Part shown: piece after piece, positions 62,301-64,000 of the stretch
Layout: each line of letters starts with the position of its first letter
Position numbering within the stretch: the first letter of the stretch is position 1
Assembly (NCBI GenBank): GCA_029948255.1
Contig: JALIZF010001647.1
Span: 186,001-250,000, forward strand
Origin: Telmatactis stephensoni
Lineage: Eukaryota > Cnidaria > Anthozoa > Actiniaria > Isophelliidae
Length of the DNA: 64,000 nucleotides
Reading direction: 5' to 3'
Notes under the pieces: generated by a model
The model's database searches: none
What the model was told of the DNA's origin: nothing
The model's input: the letters and a program-made list of their open reading frames with translations, nothing else
Position numbers and translations under genes: made by a program

Positions 62301-63534
62301 CCTGGCGTTGGCTGCTCTGTGGTTGTTGTCCCAGTGGGAAGATGCGGACATTGCTCTGTCAGGAATACGGCGGTCTTCCACACCAAGAGGTAGGTAGCGG
62401 CGTCCTTTATAAAAAGAAAATCATCAGATCTCCGATAATTTCTTTAAATATTGGTTAATCTTTGGACCTTAGTGTTTACAGAAAATAATCGGCAATCTTT
62501 TATCTGTCTCAGTCGTCAACTATGGCTGTCCAAATTCTTATAAGATGATTGCCAGGACTCATCTCATCCGTGCGTCTATACTCTAATAGATGCACAGATG
62601 ACGTCAAAATGTGACATTTTCGCTCTCTCAGTACAAATATTAGTACAGACGCAGAAAAAGGGAATCTATTTTTTCATATGATATTGATCGTATTATTCAT
62701 CCAATCGAGGCGCGGGTAATATTGTGACGTCTTCTATGTATCTGTACTTTTATCGCGTCTCTCGACCAATCAGAGCGCGCGTAATATAATGATTATTTTC
62801 AAAAGGCATGATGAGAGAGAACTGGTCAGCCCTTTATACTTACTTGCTGGTCGTCCGTATAACTCGAGCCTCAATGAAATGTGTCTGTACCAGCCTACAG
62901 GGTGTAGACGTATAAAGCTTGCCTTGATTGCTGGACGTAAGTTATTGCGTCGTACGGAATTGCGATTGCGGTTAGCGTTAAAGATCTATGAAAACAAATA
63001 TGACAACTTAGTTCACACTAGCATATTCTCCATTCTAATGAATTAAAATGATAAAAAATCAGCAAATAAAATAATTAGGGGACACTTGGATAAAAAACGA
63101 CGAAAACTGGAAATGACTTGAAACTTGGTTAAACTGATCTAAAGGGCTTAAATAATAACAAAAGAATATATTTTCTATTTTCAAAATAGACGGAAAAAAG
63201 GTATCAAGTATTTTAGCAACTGAATTTTGAATAGATAGCTTTAAGACCAAAGAGAGTAGTTCTTTATATTCATCTATATTGATCATTCAACTAGAAATAA
63301 TCAGTTTCCAATTTTGCTCGATTTTCATCCGAGTGTCTCTTTTAACTGAAAAAACTAATATTAATCAAATAATGAAAAATAATAACATACCACAAGTCGT
63401 CCTCGTCTGATATATCGTGCAAAGTGAATGCCATCAAAACTGTACGTCAAGTAGTACCTGGTCACCCATTGGCTAAGGTCCTGGCGACCCTGTGTTGCTA
63501 CAGCAATGATCTTCTTGGGATATTTGAATCGTAC
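55445..63534 (-). CDS. Discoidin (F5/8 type C)-VWA extracellular protein, 5' end outside the window
   Basis: Thirteen exons, 5' to 3': 63534-63391, 62985-62844, 62404-62082, 60855-60714, 60487-60159, 59703-59562, 58997-58675, 58428-58287, 57940-57893, 57805-57610, 57105-56834, 56285-56176, 55543-55445 (stop TAA). The total is 2412 bases, in frame throughout (803 residues plus stop). Four discoidin domains (the first incomplete here) repeat GGWSARKNNRRQW, TQGRQDANQWV and ARFIRI.PR.WHGHISLR. A short Pro/Arg linker (GPVGPIRPTKRPTRRP) leads to one VWA domain with the MIDAS start DLAFLIDGSSVVG, and a 32-residue basic tail follows. Discoidin and VWA domains bind carbohydrate, collagen or membrane lipid, so an extracellular-matrix or adhesion role is likely. 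The signal peptide is not visible. The domains are unusually Arg-rich. Confidence 0.9.
55590..55840. repeat. 126 bp tandem duplication in the last intron
   Basis: Two copies of ttgcatgtgccgaacccatt...ggatagtcatagttcactc...tcggctgagcatgc (starting ~55600 and ~55726), about 90% identical, within the 55544-56175 intron. Confidence 0.85.
56303..56352. repeat. (ATC)n microsatellite
   Basis: About 16 ATC units in the intron between the last two VWA exons. Confidence 0.95.
56544..56800. repeat. ~96 bp intronic tandem repeat with CACGTGA motifs
   Basis: Two and a half copies of a unit with cctgaatcaactcgtggagt, acgtgatctcgtgtgacttc, cacgagggactcacgtgact and ttcaggaccaaatgaatgta. Each has several CACGTG/CACGAG sites. 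Confidence 0.88.
57998..58300. repeat. 79 bp intronic minisatellite, four copies
   Basis: Unit begins ctacacgtgcttttgaccgt and includes gctttgcaagacaaatggag; the first two copies are identical and the last most diverged. It lies in the intron before the linker exon. Confidence 0.9.
59050..59540. repeat. ~490 bp (GGAA)n/(GGGA)n purine tract
   Basis: A run of GGAAGGAA changing to GGGAGGGA and back, inside the intron between exons 58997 and 59562. A strand-asymmetric tract able to form triplex or G-rich structures. Confidence 0.95.
61000..61570 (+). mobile_element. Penelope-like element fragment in an intron, antisense to the host gene
   Basis: The open frame to 61459 reads NNLTKKFCRDLNIKLVFNTF, then VYKFTCARCNSCYLGESRR...RVREH (GIY-YIG domain) and PNLNQQVSHVN with a stop. 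This is followed by the AT-rich 3' UTR and a hammerhead-like motif at 61528-61570. The RT is missing (5' truncation). It lies in the 60856-62081 intron of the discoidin-VWA gene. Confidence 0.85.
61528..61570 (+). ncRNA. Hammerhead-ribozyme-like motif, Penelope fragment 3
   Basis: Core CTGAGGA plus an extra T, helix II GAGGT/ACCTC, GAAAC, AT, GTC. Helix I tcaca/tgtaa pairs at four of five positions. The weakest of the three copies. Confidence 0.6.
61860..62053 (-). mobile_element. tRNA-derived SINE (second family)
   Basis: Minus strand 62053-61978 carries an A box (ggtggccgagcggtgagagc) and a B box (agttcgattcccgg). A body with 'gggttttttctccgggtact' follows toward 61860. A different family from the SINE at 1740-2010. 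It lies in the same intron as the Penelope fragment. Confidence 0.72.
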
Positions 63535-63606
63535 CTAATAGAGAGCAGTATTAAATGTACTGTTTGTCACAAAACCCTGCTTTCAGTATCGTTGTATACT
63601 TATAAG

Positions 63607-63764
63607 TAATAGCATGGCTATGAGGTTGATTAGTGATTAAATGTCCCCTCAGCCTCGGCAGGTTTAGTAAAAGTCCCGAGGCCTACGGCCTCGGGACTTC
63701 CACTAAACCTCCCTCGGCTTCGGGTACATTTAATCACTAATCAACCGAAATAGCCATGCTATTA
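63607..63764. mobile_element. Foldback MITE, 158 bp
   Basis: taatagcatggctatgaggt...tagtgattaaatgt (63607-63644) pairs with acatttaatcactaatcaac...tagccatgctatta (63726-63764). The middle (gtcccgaggcctacggcctcgggac) is itself palindromic. Confidence 0.8.
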
Positions 63765-64000
63765 CTTTGTAATAGTATGGTTGCCGAGGAAGTATATGGG
63801 AAAACTAGAACGATTTGGACCATGTAACAAGTTACAAACGAATAAATTAAAAGTGCTGTTATTACTCTAGGGAACTCTATTTAGACACTATCACTCAACC
63901 AGAACAGTACAAAACTAGTGCAAGAAAGACCAAACACAAAGAAAACAATGCCTCATTACAACTGCACTTGTCTGACTAGTTATTTATATTCACCAAATAG

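Overview
This is an AT-rich, intron-rich animal window. Compact exons carry consensus GT-AG borders, there is no operon structure, and repeats are dense. The mix of mobile elements (tyrosine-recombinase retroelements, Penelope-like elements, P-element-like and CACTA transposons, tRNA-derived SINEs), together with a DEG/ENaC exon and a discoidin/VWA extracellular protein, suggests a marine invertebrate, most likely a cnidarian. That assignment is inference. No rRNA gene, CRISPR array or clear functional tRNA gene was seen.

Layout. 0-2 kb: the last exon of a DEG/ENaC-type channel and a SINE. 2-7.4 kb: a Ngaro/DIRS-like tyrosine-recombinase retroelement (Gag with a huge purine repeat, RT/RNase H with one frameshift, intact recombinase, B1-A2-B2-type 3' repeats). 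8.3-12.8 kb: a decayed P-element-like transposase gene. 13.1-17.8 kb: a second DIRS-like element (spliced Gag, broken RT), split by a Penelope-like element that ends in a hammerhead-ribozyme motif. 19-23 kb: a CUE-domain/zinc-ribbon gene of the host or an unknown element. 24 kb: small ORFs with secretion-like N-termini on the minus strand. 24.6-28.9 kb: gene-free AT-rich DNA with hairpin elements. 29-34 kb: a second, better preserved P-like transposase gene whose intron holds a TTAA-flanked element. 34.6-48.2 kb: a probable complete CACTA (En/Spm) transposon. 48.2-55.4 kb: gene-poor repeats, including a 1.9 kb TIR element. 55.4-63.5 kb (minus): a discoidin-VWA gene whose 5' end lies outside the window.

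The most interesting unit is the CACTA element. Its six-exon transposase (1071 codons open) and a 16-exon divergent partner (534 codons open, SAM-like N-terminus and Tudor-like C-terminus) start 202 bp apart. Both stay in frame across every junction I placed by eye. Arrays of CATGAAA/TTTCATG palindromes lie at the two ends in mirrored order, as expected of subterminal transposase-binding sites. A second theme is that all three Penelope-like copies carry the same compact hammerhead fold just after the GIY-YIG coding end, each with the same extra T in the core. All gene models were assembled by eye from splice consensus and reading phase. Family calls rest on recognised motifs, not on database searches.
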